Positions 10,600 through 45,495 are shown, counted from the first letter of the stretch. The stretch: 64,000 nucleotides of DNA from Symbiodinium natans (GCA_905221605.1 CAJNDS010002190.1:443338-507337); one strand, 5' to 3'. The notes: a model not told the origin generated them from the letters alone. Translations and numbers: made by a program.

Positions 10600-34303
<23,704 letters not shown>

Positions 34304-34321
34304 CTGTGCAAGGATTCAACG

Positions 34322-34858
34322 AGGGCTTGGGTTGAGGGCTTGAGGGCTGGAGGGCTGGAGGGCTGGAGGCTTGGAGGGCTGAGGGCTTGAGGGCTTGAGG
34401 GCTTGAGGGCTTGAGGGCTTGAGGGCTTGAGGGCTTGAGGGCTTGAGGGCTTGAGGGCTTGAGGGCTTGAGGGCTTGAGGGCTTGAGGGCTTAGGGCTTG
34501 AGGGCTGGAGAGCTGGAGGGCTGGAGGGCTGGAGGGCAGGGGGCTGGAGGGGGCTGGAGGGGGGCTGGAGGGGGCTGGAGGGCTGGAGGGCTGGAGGGCT
34601 GGCGGGCTGGAGGGCGGAGGGCTGGAGGGCTGGAGGGTGGAGGGCTGGAGGGCTCTGGAGGGCTAGGGCTGGAGGGCGGGAGGGCTGGAGGGCTGGGGGG
34701 CTGGAGGGCTCGAGGGCGGAAGGGCTAGAGGGCTGGAGGGCTGGAGGGCTGGAGGGCTAGGGCTGGAGGGCTGGAGGGCTGGAGGGCTGGAGGGCTGGAG
34801 GGCTGGAGGGCTGGAGGGCTGGAGGGCTGGAGGGCTGGAGGGCTGGAGGGCTGGAGGC
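34322..34858. repeat. GGGCTTGA then GGGCTGGA octamer minisatellite
   Basis: Octamer GGGCTTGA for about 150 bases, then GGGCTGGA for about 350 with small indels. Confidence 0.95.
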
Positions 34859-35689
34859 AGCAGGTGTGGGTCTGTTTACCCCAGAACACCCGCAACGGCA
34901 GCAAAAAGAAGACTTTTGAGCCACAAATCCAAAGTTCAGCCACGACTCTCAAATACCCACGAAGTTTAGGCTTCGGGGTTCAGGGCTTAGGACTTAGGGG
35001 TTTAGGGTTTCGGGCTTACGAAGGCACCCCGCATCCCCTTGAAGACCTCTTGGCCTTTGGGATTTTGAGAGGAAGGGTTCAGGTTTTAGGTGTTAAGGTT
35101 TCGGGTCTAGGGGCCCAAAGCCTCAAACCCTCAAAATCTCCAACACCAGAAATGATGTCTGAGTGTGTGATTTTCTGCATGCTCTGGGATTCTGTGGGTG
35201 GGTGGTATATTTTCGTTGCACGAATACAACTGCTGGCCCTAGCGAATGCTTGGACTTGAAATCCTGAAGCCCAAACCCTACACCCTAAACCCTCAACCCT
35301 AATCCCTAAACCCTAAACCCTCAACCCTAAAGCCTCAACCCTCAACCCTCAACCCTCAACCCTAAACCCTAAACCCTTAACCCTTAACCCTTAACCCTAA
35401 ACCCTCGAGCCTAACCCTGAGGGAACTGAGCCCCGAAAACCCTACCGACAGCCGAAGGCCCTCAAGCCCTACTCCGCAAAACTCTTCGCCCAAAACCCTA
35501 CACCCTAAACCCTAAGACGCCTAGGTCCCATAACACCAAGATCCCCAAAGATCAGGATTCGCGCTCTAGGTCCAGGTTCAAGGTTTAGGATCTTAGACCT
35601 ACAGGCTAAACCCTAACACCCCTCAGCCGCCAAAGCCCCAACACCCTCAACACTACAACCCTAAACTTGCCAAAAACAACCTGACCCGT

Positions 35690-36165
35690 AAAGCCCTACC
35701 AAAAGCCCTAAAGGCCCTAAAGGCCCCAAAAGCCCTAAAAGCCCTAAAAGCCCTAAAGGCCCTAAAGGCCCTAAAAGCCCTAAACGCCCTAAAAGCCCTA
35801 AACGCCCTAAAAGCCCTAAAGGCCCTAAAAGCCCTAAAGGCCCTAAAGGCCCTAAAAGCCCCAAAACCCCTAAAAGCCCTAAAAGCCCTAAAAGCCCTAA
35901 AAGCCCTAAAAGCCCTAAAAGCCCTAAAAGCCCCAAAAGCCCTAAAAGCCCAAAAGCCCCAAAAGCCCTAAAAGCCCCAAAAGCCCTAAAAGCCCTAAAA
36001 GCCCCAAAAGCCCTAAAAGCCCTAAAAGCCCCAAAAGCCCTAAAAGCCCCAAAAGCCCTAAAAGCCCCAAAAGCCCTAAAAGCCCCAAAAGCCCTAAAAG
36101 CCCCAAAAGCCCTAAAAGCCCCAAAAGCCCTAAAGGCCCTAAAAGCCCTAAAAGCCCTAAACCCT
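35690..36165. repeat. CCCTAAAAG / CCCCAAAAG nonamer minisatellite
   Basis: About 50 units of AAAGCCCTA or AAAGCCCCA, a nine-base expansion of the telomere-like motif. Leucine-glycine frames over it are artefacts. Confidence 0.95.
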
Positions 36166-37898
36166 GAGCCCGCAAAGCTCTAAACGCCAAAAAGCCCGCC
36201 CTCCTCAGCGCGTCACCTTCAGGCCGTCCCTCAACTCGCGCCCTCACAGGGCCAGGTCATTACACGTAAATTTAGGGTTTAGGGTTTAGGGTTTAGGGTT
36301 TAGGGTTTAGGGTTTAGGGGTTAGGGGTTAGGGGTTAGGGGTTAGGGGTTCGGGGTTAGGGGTTTAGGGTTGTGGGCGGCTTTGGGTCAGTATGGTTTTG
36401 GTGGGTGCATATGACCCTAAGCCCCAACCCTGAGCCCTGAACCCTTGCCCTACACCCTGTAACCTTAAAGACTCAGCGAATCTGGTGAGAATAATAATAC
36501 GAAAGACTGCTTCTTTGCAGTAGGTCTTTAGCTAGGAGCTTTAGGGCTTTAGGGATACCTCTCAGGTCTGCGGTTTTTTGGGGCTTCAGGGTTTTTAGGC
36601 TTTCAGAGTTCGGGGCTTTCAGGCTTGAGGGCCTTTAGGGTTTGAAGGATCGGGACGTTCGCGCCTAGGGTCTAGGATTTTGGGGTTTGCGTGGTCAGGA
36701 GTGCCGGGTTAGGGTTTAGGGTTCCTGGTTGCATCGGCCAGCCCTTGACATATGGGATTTTTAGGCTTTTGGTTTTTGGGGATTTGGGGGGGTGAGACAG
36801 GAAGTAGAGTCCTTTGGACGTTTGCTTTTGCGGGACCCCTGCCGAAGTGCAGAGCTACTTTTCGGGTACCTAAGTGTATGTGAAAAGGACGATATATGCT
36901 AAGAGGGCCTTAAGGCCTCGGGCCTTAACAGGGCCTGAGGGGCTTAGGGGTTCTATGCTCCTGAAATCTAAGCCCAAGCCCCTTAACTCAGCGACTTCTG
37001 GCAGGCACGAGCCTGAGCCTGGGGGGGGGGGGGGGGGGGGTTTACATAGGGTTTGGGCTTGGGGCTTGGGGCTTAGGGCTTAGGGCTTAGTGCTTAGGGT
37101 TTAGGGTTTAGGGTAGGGTTTGCATAGGTTTCGGACTACATACTGAAGAGCTTAGGAAGCCTTGGGGGGTATACTCGGGATCATAAAGGAATACCTAGCC
37201 ACCTCCTGCCTTCAGGACCCAGAAGTCTAAGGCCCAGAAAGGTCTGCGGGTTTGGGGTTTAGGGTTTAGGGTTTCGTGTTTGGGGTTTAGGGTTAGGGTC
37301 TAGGGTTTAGGGTTAGGGTTAGGGTTAGGGTTCAGCATCTCAAAGTTCAAGCATTCACTAGGTTAGCAGCTTTTCAAGCGCCCGAGAAGTGCCCACCCAC
37401 CCAGAGAGACCCATACCACCAAGGGTTAGTGCTTAGGGTTTAGGGTTTAGGGTTTAGGATTTAGACTTTGGGTTTAGGGTTTGGGATTTAGGGTTTAGGG
37501 TTTAGGGTTTGGGGTTTGGGGTTTGGGGTTTAGGGTTAGGGGTTTCGGGTTCAGGGTCCTAAGGTCCTAAGGAACCCAGGAAAGTCCGTGGCCTGTATAG
37601 GGGCGCACTTCGGGAGGGTAGTAGATCGGCACCTTGTCAGGAGCTCCAAGGCCGAGGACTTGAGGGTTCAGGGTGTTTTTTTTTTGTGCCAGGTTCAGGT
37701 TCGGGTTTGAGGTTTAGGGTTTAGGGTTTAGGGTTTAGGGTTTAGGGTTTAGGGTTTAGGGTTTAGGGTTAGGGGTTTAGGGTTTAGGGTTCAGGGTTCA
37801 GGGTTCAGGGTTGGGGGTTTAGGGTTCAGGGTTTAGGGTTCAGGGTTCAGGGTTTAGGGTTTAGGGTTTAGGGCTTAGGGTTTAGGGATGTGGTTACT

Positions 37899-38000
37899 TA
37901 CTGTCGGTTAGTGGGGAATGAGGGATATCCCCCTATATATACCCTTTAAGGGATTATAAAGGGTACCTCATTCCCTCACTCCCTACTAACCAACAGTCAG
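37899..38000. mobile_element. MITE family D
   Basis: TACTGTCGGTTAGTGGGGAATGAGGG-type left end mirrored by CCCTACTAACCAACAGT on the right. Second copy at 46566-46677. Confidence 0.65.
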
Positions 38001-38262
38001 GTTGAGGGTTGGGATGTTCCCCAATTTTATTTGGGGAGTTCTCAAAATGATGGTCCCTATTTGGCTACCTTAAATGAGAGGGACCGTCTTAGCATAAGGA
38101 CCCCGAAAGGGACCCTAATTTAGAGAAGTCACCATATGAACCTATGTAGTATATGCTTGGGCCCTCAAAGGGGTCCCATATAGTAGATCTAGGGCCCGAG
38201 TATATTCTATACAGGTATGTGGACCGCCCAGTGATGATTCATGTTGTTACTGAAAAACAGCA

Positions 38263-38345
38263 TTGGGATGTTCCCCCTTATACTAACGGTCCTTAATAGG
38301 GATTGCAGTACCCCTATTACAATCCCGATTAAGGACTTAAAGGAT
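38263..38345. mobile_element. MITE family A, 3' truncated
   Basis: Keeps TTGGGATGTTCCCCCTTATA and the AAGGACT mirror, then breaks off. Confidence 0.55.
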
Positions 38346-39204
38346 TTTAGTTCAGGTTGAGGCAGCCGTTAGTTAAACCCTAGATCCTTAGAGTCAGAAC
38401 CCCATGATCTAAACTCTAAACCCTAAACCCTAAACCCTAAACCCTAAACCCTAAACCCTAAACCCTAAACCCTGGACCTGACCGCTGGAACCCTTGGGCG
38501 AAGAGACGGGGATCTGTACAGAAGTGGCAGATCTAAGAGAGAGAACAAGTGGGGGCGCGAAAAAAAAAAACAATAGACAGATCAGACGGTTCAGACAGAA
38601 GTCCCCTAAACCCTAAACCCTAAACCCTAAACCCTAAACCCTAAACCCTAAACCCTAAACCCTAAACCCCTGAACTGCGGCTGGGTTTAGGTTTAGGGTT
38701 TATGGTTTTAGGGTTTAGGGCTTAGGGTCTTGGTGGCCCCAGACACCCAAAACTGCATCCCATGAAAATCATGTGAGAAGAACGGGTCCTTACGTAGGTA
38801 GGGTTTAGGGTATAGGGTTTGGGGTTTAGGCTTGGGGTTCGGGGTTTGGCGTTAAGAAGTGAGGTAACCCAAGAATCTTTTTTTTTCGACGCCCGAAAGC
38901 CTCGAACGCTTCCCCAAGAACAAAAGACAACGAAAATGAAGGAAGCTATAATTACCACAATTTTACTTACTACTCATAGTTCCCATGATAATGATGATAA
39001 GAATAGAAAGGTAGTACTACAAGAATAGACATAAAAGAATAGTAGAAAAATGGAAACAATAAAATGAAGTCCCTAAACCCTTGCACACCTGACACCTAGA
39101 ACCCCTAGCCTCTCAAAGAAGGCCATAAGCCCTAAACCCTAAACCCTAAACCCTAAACCCTAAGCCCTAAACCCTAAACCCTAAACCCTAAACCCTAATT
39201 GCCC

Positions 39205-39262
39205 CCAGCAAGCCCGGCACCGTCTTTGGCTCGGGGGGCGGAGGCGCTTCCGGTGGCCTCTG
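39205..39262 (-). CDS. exon-like segment, RPPEAPPPPEPKTVPG
   Basis: Acceptor AACATGCAG; proline-rich open frame with high GC3. The donor may be ACG/GTGCCG. Low-complexity composition limits confidence. Confidence 0.33.
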
Positions 39263-39839
39263 CATGTTGGAAGCAACCCGGGCAGCCTTAGGGTTTAGGG
39301 TTTAGGGTTTAGGGTTTAGGGTTTAGGGTTTAGGGTGTAGGGTTTGGGGTTTAGGGTTTAGAGTTTAGGGTTTAGGGTTTAGGGTTTAGGGTTTCGGGTT
39401 TAGGGTTTAGGGTGTAGAGCTTCGGGCTTCAGGCTTAGGGCTTAGGACTTAGGGTTTTGGGGCTTAGGGTATTTGGCTGAGGGTTTTTCGGCCCGTTTGG
39501 GGGGGGGGGGGGGGGTATTTGTTCTACGCCAGCCTTGGATCATGGCGAATGTGTACCCGACCCTCTCTAAACCACTGGAGAGCTGAGGCTTTAGGGTTTA
39601 AGGTTTGGGGCTTTGGGCTTAGGGTTTAGGGTTTAGGGTTCGGGGCTTAGGATCTAGGGTTTAGGGTAAAACCCTGAACCCTAAACCTTTGGGATTTGGG
39701 GATTGAGGGGCCTCGGTTGATAGGTCGCTTGAGTGCGCGGAGGTACGTAGGGGGAAGATTCCAGATCATTGAGTTCAGGGTTCAGGGTGTAGGGTTTAGG
39801 GCTTAGGGCTGAAGTTCTGGGATACTTAAGATGTAGCTT

Positions 39840-39975
39840 ACCCCCGAACTTGGTTTTAACCCAGGTTCGAACTTTTTTCGAGAGTTCAGCCAACCTGGGT
39901 TGGGAGAACCTGGGTTCGAACCTGGGTTCAACCCACGTTCGAACTCGGGTTGAACTTGGGTTCAACCCGTTGTAG
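39840..39975. repeat. GGTTCGAACCYRG imperfect repeat
   Basis: Six or so copies of AACCCAGGTTCGAAC-like units in both orientations, self-complementary. Confidence 0.7.
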
Positions 39976-40194
39976 ATTGCACGGGCTTCACCCCGGACTT
40001 CGAAAAGGGCTTAGGGGGGTGGCACCGTTGTACCCGGGCCGTTGGGATACTGGACACGGAATCAACCCTGAACTCTGAACCCTAAAAAACGTAAACCTAA
40101 ACCCCTAAACCCTAAACCCTAAACCCTAAACCCTAAACCCTAAACCCTAAACCACCCTAAACCACCAAACGAGCCTCCTTCCCCCCCCCCCCCC

Positions 40195-40239
40195 CCGACC
40201 ACAGTTCCGGCCTCGGGACCGCCTGCTGCACCGGAGGGG
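40195..40239 (-). CDS. exon-like segment, VSVWGPSGAA
   Basis: Acceptor CGTGCAG, possible GC donor CAG/GCGGTC. Function unknown. Confidence 0.35.
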
Positions 40240-40299
40240 CCCCAGACGCTAACCTGCACGGAGACACTCCTGAGGTTTTAGGCCTTCGGGTTTGGGGTT

Positions 40300-40398
40300 T
40301 AGGGTTTAGGGTTTAGGGTTTAGGGTTTAGGGTTTAGGGTTTAGGGTTTAGGGTTTAGGGTTTAGGGTTTAGGGTTTAGGGTTTAGGGTTTAGGGTTT
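40300..40398. repeat. TTTAGGG array
   Basis: About 14 pure plus-strand units. Confidence 0.93.
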
Positions 40399-40531
40399 CG
40401 GGCTTGTCAGGGTGGTGCGTAGGGGTCGGGTGTTTGGGGTTGAGGGGCCCAGAACGACTGCGAGAACAAAAGGAACCCTAAACCCTAAACCCTAAACCCT
40501 AAACCCTAAACCCTAAACCCTAAAACCCCAA

Positions 40532-40612
40532 CATGTTCTCTTCCGGTGCTCCGCTCCAGTTCTGTTGCGGTTCTGCTCCCTTCTGGCTCGGTTGCCCGTT
40601 CCATTCCAGCTT
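40532..40612 (-). CDS. exon-like segment, LEWNGQPSQKGAEPQQN
   Basis: Open minus frame after CCCAAG, running into a CCCTAAA array. A second frame is also open. Function unknown. Confidence 0.35.
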
Positions 40613-40784
40613 GGGCTCCGGGCTTCATAGGGTTTAGGGTTTAGGGTTTAGGGTTTAGGGTTTAGGGTTTAGGGTTTAGGGTTTCGGGTTTCGGGTTTAG
40701 GGTTTAGGGTTTCAGGATTAGGGTTTCGGGTTTAGGGTTTCGGTTGTCGGGTAGGGATTAGGGTTTGGGGCGCAAGGTTATCCT

Positions 40785-40836
40785 CTCCCGCTCCTGGAGA
40801 TAGAGAACGCAAGGCTCCAGCTGTGGGGAGTAACAG
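40785..40836 (-). CDS. exon-like segment, LEPCVLYLQERERIT
   Basis: Good acceptor CTCCCCACAG; donor not clear. Confidence 0.38.
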
Positions 40837-41629
40837 GGACCCAAACAGGGTCCCATCAGTTCGGCTCACCCCACATGAAGGGGCTAGGTGTATGGCTTCT
40901 GGGCTCAGGGTGTCGGATGTTTGAGATTGAAAGTTTAGAGTTTAGGGTTCAGGGTGTAGGGTTTAGTTCTTACATGAACCTTGCCCGGAAGCTTGCATAC
41001 AAACTCTTTTTGAAAACGGGCTTGGGCTCCTCTACCAAACTTTTCGTGGGGTCCTGTCAACTCCCATACGCTTGAGGGATCACACAATCCGCACATCCTG
41101 CATTTCCGATTTGCGACTGTATCATGTTCAGGGGTCATCACGGTTTAGATTGCAAAACCGGGGATCAAGAGCTTGGGGCTCGGTTCAACCGCGGCCGATG
41201 TCAAGGACGCTAAGCCCTAAACCCAAAACCCTGAACCCTACACCCTAAACCCCAAACCCTCAGCCCTAAAGCCTAAACCCTAAACCCGAAACCCTAAACC
41301 CCAAACCCTAAACCCCAAACCCCAAACCCTAAACCCTAAACCCCAAACCCTCAACTCTCAACTCTCGCACCACTTTCTCCTTCGCACGGGATACTCACGC
41401 GGCCTCTCCCGGCACATATCCCCGGAGTCGACGCCCTAAGCCTCGAACCCTAAGCCCTGAATAGCCCATTTGGTTTAGGGTTTAGGGTTTCGGGTCTAGG
41501 GTTTAGGGTTTAGGGTTAGGGGTTAGGGTTTAGGGTGTCGTCTGTTCATGAAAATATACGAATCCGCGGCTCCGCATCTGTACCCTAACCCCCTGAACCC
41601 TAAACCCTAAACCCTAAACCCAGAACTAC

Positions 41630-41727
41630 CCCGGAACCACGCTTCCCATGTCGTCATCCCAATTGAAGACGCCAGGACCTCAGTTTCAAGGCACGAGGCT
41701 CCGTTGAAGGCAGGCAGCAAAACCACC
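41630..41727 (-). CDS. exon, GASCLETEVLASSIGMTTW
   Basis: Acceptor is the TTTAG/G of the flanking G-strand array; donor CGGGG/GTAGTT. One base plus 32 codons plus one, starting VLLPAFNGASCLE. Good third-position bias. Family unknown. Confidence 0.5.
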
Positions 41728-41777
41728 CTAAACCCTAAACCCTAAACCCTAAACCCTAAACCCTAAACCCTAAACCC

Positions 41778-41891
41778 TAAACCCTAAAGTAAACTCCATA
41801 AAGTCGGAACATGGTTTAAGGACGATTGGTGCCTCCCTTTAGCATCTTGGGGTATGAGGATCATGATGTTCCAACTTTTGAGAGTTTACTG
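41778..41891. mobile_element. MITE family H (AGTAAACTC termini)
   Basis: AGTAAACTCCATAAAGTCGG...CCAACTTTTGAGAGTTTACT, with inner GAACAT and ATGTTC. Seen once. Confidence 0.55.
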
Positions 41892-42060
41892 TAGACGGTT
41901 TGACCTTCGAGCTGCTTTAACGGAAAAGGAGCAAATCTTGTGACGCAATCGGGTCTAGGTTACGTACCTGAATTGAGGCTCGAACTCTGGTTGCCTCACT
42001 TATGACTGTTATGGTTTAGGGCTTAAGGCTAGATTAGGTCGAGGGCGTAAGTAGGATCTA

Positions 42061-42226
42061 CTTGGAGGGTCATAGTACTTATTAACCAATGATAACTGTA
42101 CTTATAGCCCCACTTATAAGCCCCTTCTTATGATTATTAATAGCATCATTATACTTATCTAATACACTATGATTACGGTTTATAAGTACAGCTACAATTG
42201 GCAAATATACTCCCTGAACCTCCAAG
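42061..42226. mobile_element. MITE family B
   Basis: CTTGGAGGGTCATAGTACTT...GAACCTCCAAG flanked by TA on both sides; the longest copy. Confidence 0.72.
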
Positions 42227-42306
42227 TAGGCTTCAAGAAGCCCAGCCCAGAGTCCCGAAAACACCCTAAGCCCCCTTTAGACATGGCGGAAACCCAAAAC
42301 CCACCG

Positions 42307-42335
42307 GGGCGGGGGCAGTCCCTGACGAAGGGTGC
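42307..42335 (-). CDS. micro-exon, APFVRDCPRP
   Basis: Ends at CCCCG/GTGGGT with high GC3. The acceptor is probably CATATAG. Function unknown. Confidence 0.36.
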
Positions 42336-42652
42336 TATATGGTCAGGGTTTAGGATTTAGGGCTAAAGTTTAGGATTTAGGGTTTAGGGTGGTAAGGTTC
42401 CGCATCTCACTCGTCAAGCAGGGGAGGAAGCCCTGAACCCACATGGGTGAGGTCCGGGCGAAGGGGGCTAGGCTTGTTCGGATGGTCCGGGCTCAAGGGT
42501 TCAGCATCTCAAGTCCAAGCACTCACTAGCGCCCACTCCTAAACCCTAAACCCTAAACCCTAAACCCTAAACCCTAAACCCTGGGCACCAGGCTTGTGCG
42601 CATGGTCAGGGTTTAGAGTTTAGGCTTGTGGGCTGCTGGGAGTCCCCAGTAC

Positions 42653-42710
42653 CTTCAATGCAGGCAAGATGCCGAAGGGAATGTCCACCCTCGCTGGCGC
42701 ATGGTGGAGG
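42653..42710 (-). CDS. ubiquitin-like gene, exon 4, ARVDIPFGILPALK
   Basis: Acceptor ATGTTGCAG, donor AAG/GTACTG, one base plus 19 codons. The single base completes the leucine left by the exon at 43008-43090. Confidence 0.58.
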
Positions 42711-43007
42711 CTGCAACATTTCAGGGTTTAGGGATAGCAGTCCGGCCGCAAAGCTGAAAGCCACAAGCACCCCGAACTCTAAGACTCTAAGCCCTCAAAG
42801 CCTCGCAAAATATCAAACAGTCATCAAACCACATAATACAGGGGCCCGTGTTTTACCTAACATGGGCACTTTGGCCAAGGCGGCCATAAGTCTTGTACGT
42901 CGACGGTGAGACGAGAGGGGTTTGTACACTCAATGAACGATGCATAGTGCAAGTCGCGGTAATCAGCGTTACCATTCAAGGCATTCGCTGTGGTGACGCG
43001 TAGTCAC

Positions 43008-43090
43008 AGAGATGTCTCAAGAACGATGTGCAAATTCCGTTCAATGCCGGCAGACTGTATCCGGGATTTCAGCAGGGGCAGGAGGACAGT
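43008..43090 (-). CDS. ubiquitin-like gene, exon 3, LLKSRIQSAGIERNLHI
   Basis: Twenty-seven codons plus two bases from GACCAGAG to GTGACT. If the donor is not used, TGA follows at once, so this could also be the last exon. Confidence 0.55.
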
Positions 43091-43135
43091 CTCTGGTCAA
43101 ACCCTAAACCTAAACCCTAAACCCTAAACCCTCAC

Positions 43136-43218
43136 AGGCTCTTTCGCCCAGGCCTCGAGCAGCACTCTGCTCCTCATGAATTCCGAAATGAACTGAGCTA
43201 ACACGTCTTGACACTTAT
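43136..43218 (-). CDS. ubiquitin-like gene, exon 2, DVLAQFISEFMRSRVLLEA
   Basis: Two bases plus 27 codons from ACCTAG to CCT/GTGAGG. Its first 20 bases are part of a 24-bp duplication, repeated at 43390-43413 across a telomere array. In phase with both neighbours. Confidence 0.6.
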
Positions 43219-43413
43219 CTAGGTTTAGCGTTTAGGGTTTAGGGTTTAGGGTTTAGGGTTTAGGGTTTAGGGTTTAGGGTTTAGGGTGTAGGGTTTAGGG
43301 TTTAGGGTTTAGGGTTTAGGGTTTAGGGTTTAGGGTTTAGGGTTTAGGGTTTAGGGTTTAGGGTTTAGGGTTTAGGGTGGTTTAGGGTTTAACACGTCTT
43401 GACACTTATCTAG
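43199..43413. repeat. telomere array between 24-bp direct duplications
   Basis: TAACACGTCTTGACACTTAT (plus CTAG) at 43199-43222 and again at 43390-43413, with 167 bp of mostly TTTAGGG between. The copy at 43199 holds the acceptor and start of exon 2 of the ubiquitin-like gene. Confidence 0.8.
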
Positions 43414-43532
43414 CTTGGTAGCCCAGTAACCATATTACAATAAGGGCGCCCTTTTTGGGGGTTGGCTATTTTTACAAGGGAACCCAGAAGCAAAAAACAA
43501 ATAGGGTAAAGGGTACCACTGGGCTACCAAGC
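43413..43532. mobile_element. MITE family C relative (GCTTGGTAGCCCAGT termini)
   Basis: GCTTGGTAGCCCAGTAACC...CCACTGGGCTACCAAGC with TA on both sides. Lies in the intron before exon 2. A related copy is at 17290-17424. Confidence 0.7.
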
Positions 43533-43671
43533 TAGGCATAAGCTGCTTTCTCAAAGCTCACTCCGCCGTCGGCCTAGTCCTCAAAGAAGACGCTCTCATC
43601 TCAGCCCTATAGTTCTTGAAACATGATTGGGGGTGATCGGATGGACGCGGGTGCTTGGAAGAGGTCCCTGC

Positions 43672-44095
43672 CTCTCTCTTCCTTGCGTGTGCTGAGCGCT
43701 GCCAGGTGCGCAGCATACGTGTTGGGCATGTGAACGATCATGGAGACCGTCTCCCCGTCCGCGAGGCCACATTCCCGAACTGTCTTCGAGCTCTCCGTGA
43801 GCTCCTGGCTACCATGTATGAGCTTCAGAACATGCCCAGAGCCAAACTTCAACAATCCCTTGATGCACTCCTTCACCTCCTGAATGGTGTGGCCCACCGA
43901 TATCTCACATGGGAATGAGTTTCCGGAGGGCTGCAGGATCTGGATCGTGACAACATGCTGGCTGTCGCGCAGGCGCGCAGCCTCTCTCGCTTTCGCTTCC
44001 ATCATCTTCCTGGCATGCTCCACTATCGGACTGACCATCACCGCTTCTGCTGGTGCTGGATTTGGGACTGCAGCTGCTGCGGACTGATCGGGTGC
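43672..44095 (-). CDS. ubiquitin-like domain protein, exon 1
   Basis: An open frame with an alanine- and proline-rich start (AAAAVPNPAPAEAVMVSP), then a basic helix (KMMEAKAREAARLR) and one ubiquitin-like fold (VTIQILQPSGNSFPCEISVG, VLKLIHGSQELTESSKTV, DGETVSMIVH). There is no C-terminal di-glycine, so it is a built-in domain rather than a conjugated modifier. The GC donor AGAG/GCAGGG at 43671 links in phase 1 to exon 2. If unused, the frame runs on to TAG at 43607. Confidence 0.68.
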
Positions 44096-44214
44096 TAGAC
44101 TTGAGCACGAGACGTTCAGAAGATGCTTGTCCCTCTACCCTAAACCCTAAACCCTAAACCCTAAACCCTAAACCCTAAACCCTAAACCCTAAACCCTGTT
44201 CTAGCCAGCCTGTT

Positions 44215-44300
44215 TGCTTCGTTTGAGCAAGTGCATGGCTGGGAACCGGCACAGATTGTCAAGTAGTTCTCGGGGCACTTATTGGGCTTGTAGAGCTTCG
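44215..44300 (-). CDS. exon, LYKPNKCPENYLTICAG
   Basis: Acceptor TTACGAAG; cysteine-containing frame continuing SQPCTCSNEANRL. A donor GCCG/GTTCCC inside it would shorten it. Family unknown. Confidence 0.42.
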
Positions 44301-44579
44301 TAAGCCCTACACCCTAAACCCTGAAGCCCTAAACCCTAAGCCCTAACCCCGAAACCCTAAACCCTAAACCCTAAACCCTAAACCCTAAACCCTAAACCCT
44401 AAACCCTAACCCTAAACCCCAAACCCCAAACCCTAAATCGGGCTCAGGGTGCCTCTGGAGGATGCCAAGATTTGGGGTCAGGCAAACTTTTTCCACTAAG
44501 CCCCTGAAGCCCCGAAAGCCTGGCACTCTGACTCAGGGTTCAGGGTTTAGGGTTGAGGGTTTAGGGTTTAAGGTTTCGG

Positions 44580-44838
44580 GTTTAGGGTTTCGGGTTTAGG
44601 GTTTAGGGTTTAGGGTTTAGGGTTTAGGGTTTAGGGTTTAGGGTTTAGGGTTTAGGGTTTAGGGTTTAGGGTTTAGGGTTTAGGGTTTAGGGTTTAGGGT
44701 TTAGGGTTTAGGGTTTAGTGTTAGGGTTTAGGGTTTAGGGTTTAGGGTTTAGGGTTTAGGGTTTAGGGTTTAGGGTTTAGGGTTTAGGGTTTAGGGTTTA
44801 GGGTTTAGGGTTTAGGGTTTAGGGTTTAGGGTTTAGGG
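44580..44838. repeat. TTTAGGG array, about 37 units
   Basis: The longest near-pure array in the window, one TTAGTG slip at 44717. Confidence 0.96.
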
Positions 44839-45023
44839 CAAGTAAAAACAAATAGAGCCTCACAAAAGCCCTGAACCCAACGCAGGGAACCTCAAGCCCC
44901 TCATCATTGGGTAGTTCCTAATCTCATGTCATGGGGTCATGTTCTGATCATTCTTTAACGCCTGCAATAAGAAGCCCGCACCACACATTATCGCCAGCAA
45001 ACTTGCAGCTTATACGACCTTAC

Positions 45024-45054
45024 CTGGAGAGTTCGTGGGTAGTTCCACATACAG
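45024..45054 (-). CDS. micro-exon, VCGTTHELS
   Basis: Acceptor CTTACAG and donor CCAG/GTAAGG, both strong. The frame is set by phase from 45131-45187 (G+CT, alanine). In isolation LYVELPTNSP is an alternative. Confidence 0.48.
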
Positions 45055-45130
45055 CTGTAAGTATATGCTATAGGCTATGGGCGAAAAGGTATTCCTAGCC
45101 TCACTGCGAGCAAAAGGGTACTCGCGATAC

Positions 45131-45187
45131 CCAGGACGCTTGTTGAGCTCATGTGCGCCTCTTTCAATGCATCCATATAATCACCGC
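45131..45187 (-). CDS. micro-exon, GDYMDALKEAHMSSTSVL
   Basis: Acceptor GGTTTAG, donor CTGG/GTATCG, two bases plus 18 codons plus one. Family unknown. Confidence 0.5.
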
Positions 45188-45314
45188 CTAAACCTCGATC
45201 CTTAGAAAGTTGGTGAGGGCCCCAATACAGCTTAGGCGGATGAGTCTCAGGGTTTGTTCGCAACCTAAACCCTAAACCCTAAACCGCAAGGGTGGCGGTG
45301 ATGGGGACTCGGGT

Positions 45315-45495
45315 TCACACGTAAAGTAAGCCAGGCGACCGGTACTTTTCCAAGGCCTTCATTGTCTTCTTGAAGTCTCGCTTCCTAGGAAGGTCTGGTA
45401 GAAATCAGGGAATTTGGGTCCCTCATAAACCGGGTACTCCCCCCCCTCAAGGAACTTGTTGGAGGTAAGGGTTCCAAGTTTGAACACAGGGTGGG
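45315..45495 (-). CDS. terminal exon with a one-base frame break
   Basis: Acceptor GCTGCACAG. Frame one reads KFLEGGEYPVYEGPKFPDFY then QTFL and soon stops. From about 45390 another frame reads KRDFKKTMKALEKYRSPGLL to TGA at 45315. Adding one base near CCTAGGAAG would join them, so this is a frameshift, a sequencing error or a missed intron. Confidence 0.48.

Noticed and set aside
39840-39975. tRNA B-box or tRNA genes (GGTTCGAAC)
   Set aside because: GGTTCGAAC recurs as a self-complementary repeat; no cloverleaf arms or A-box around it.
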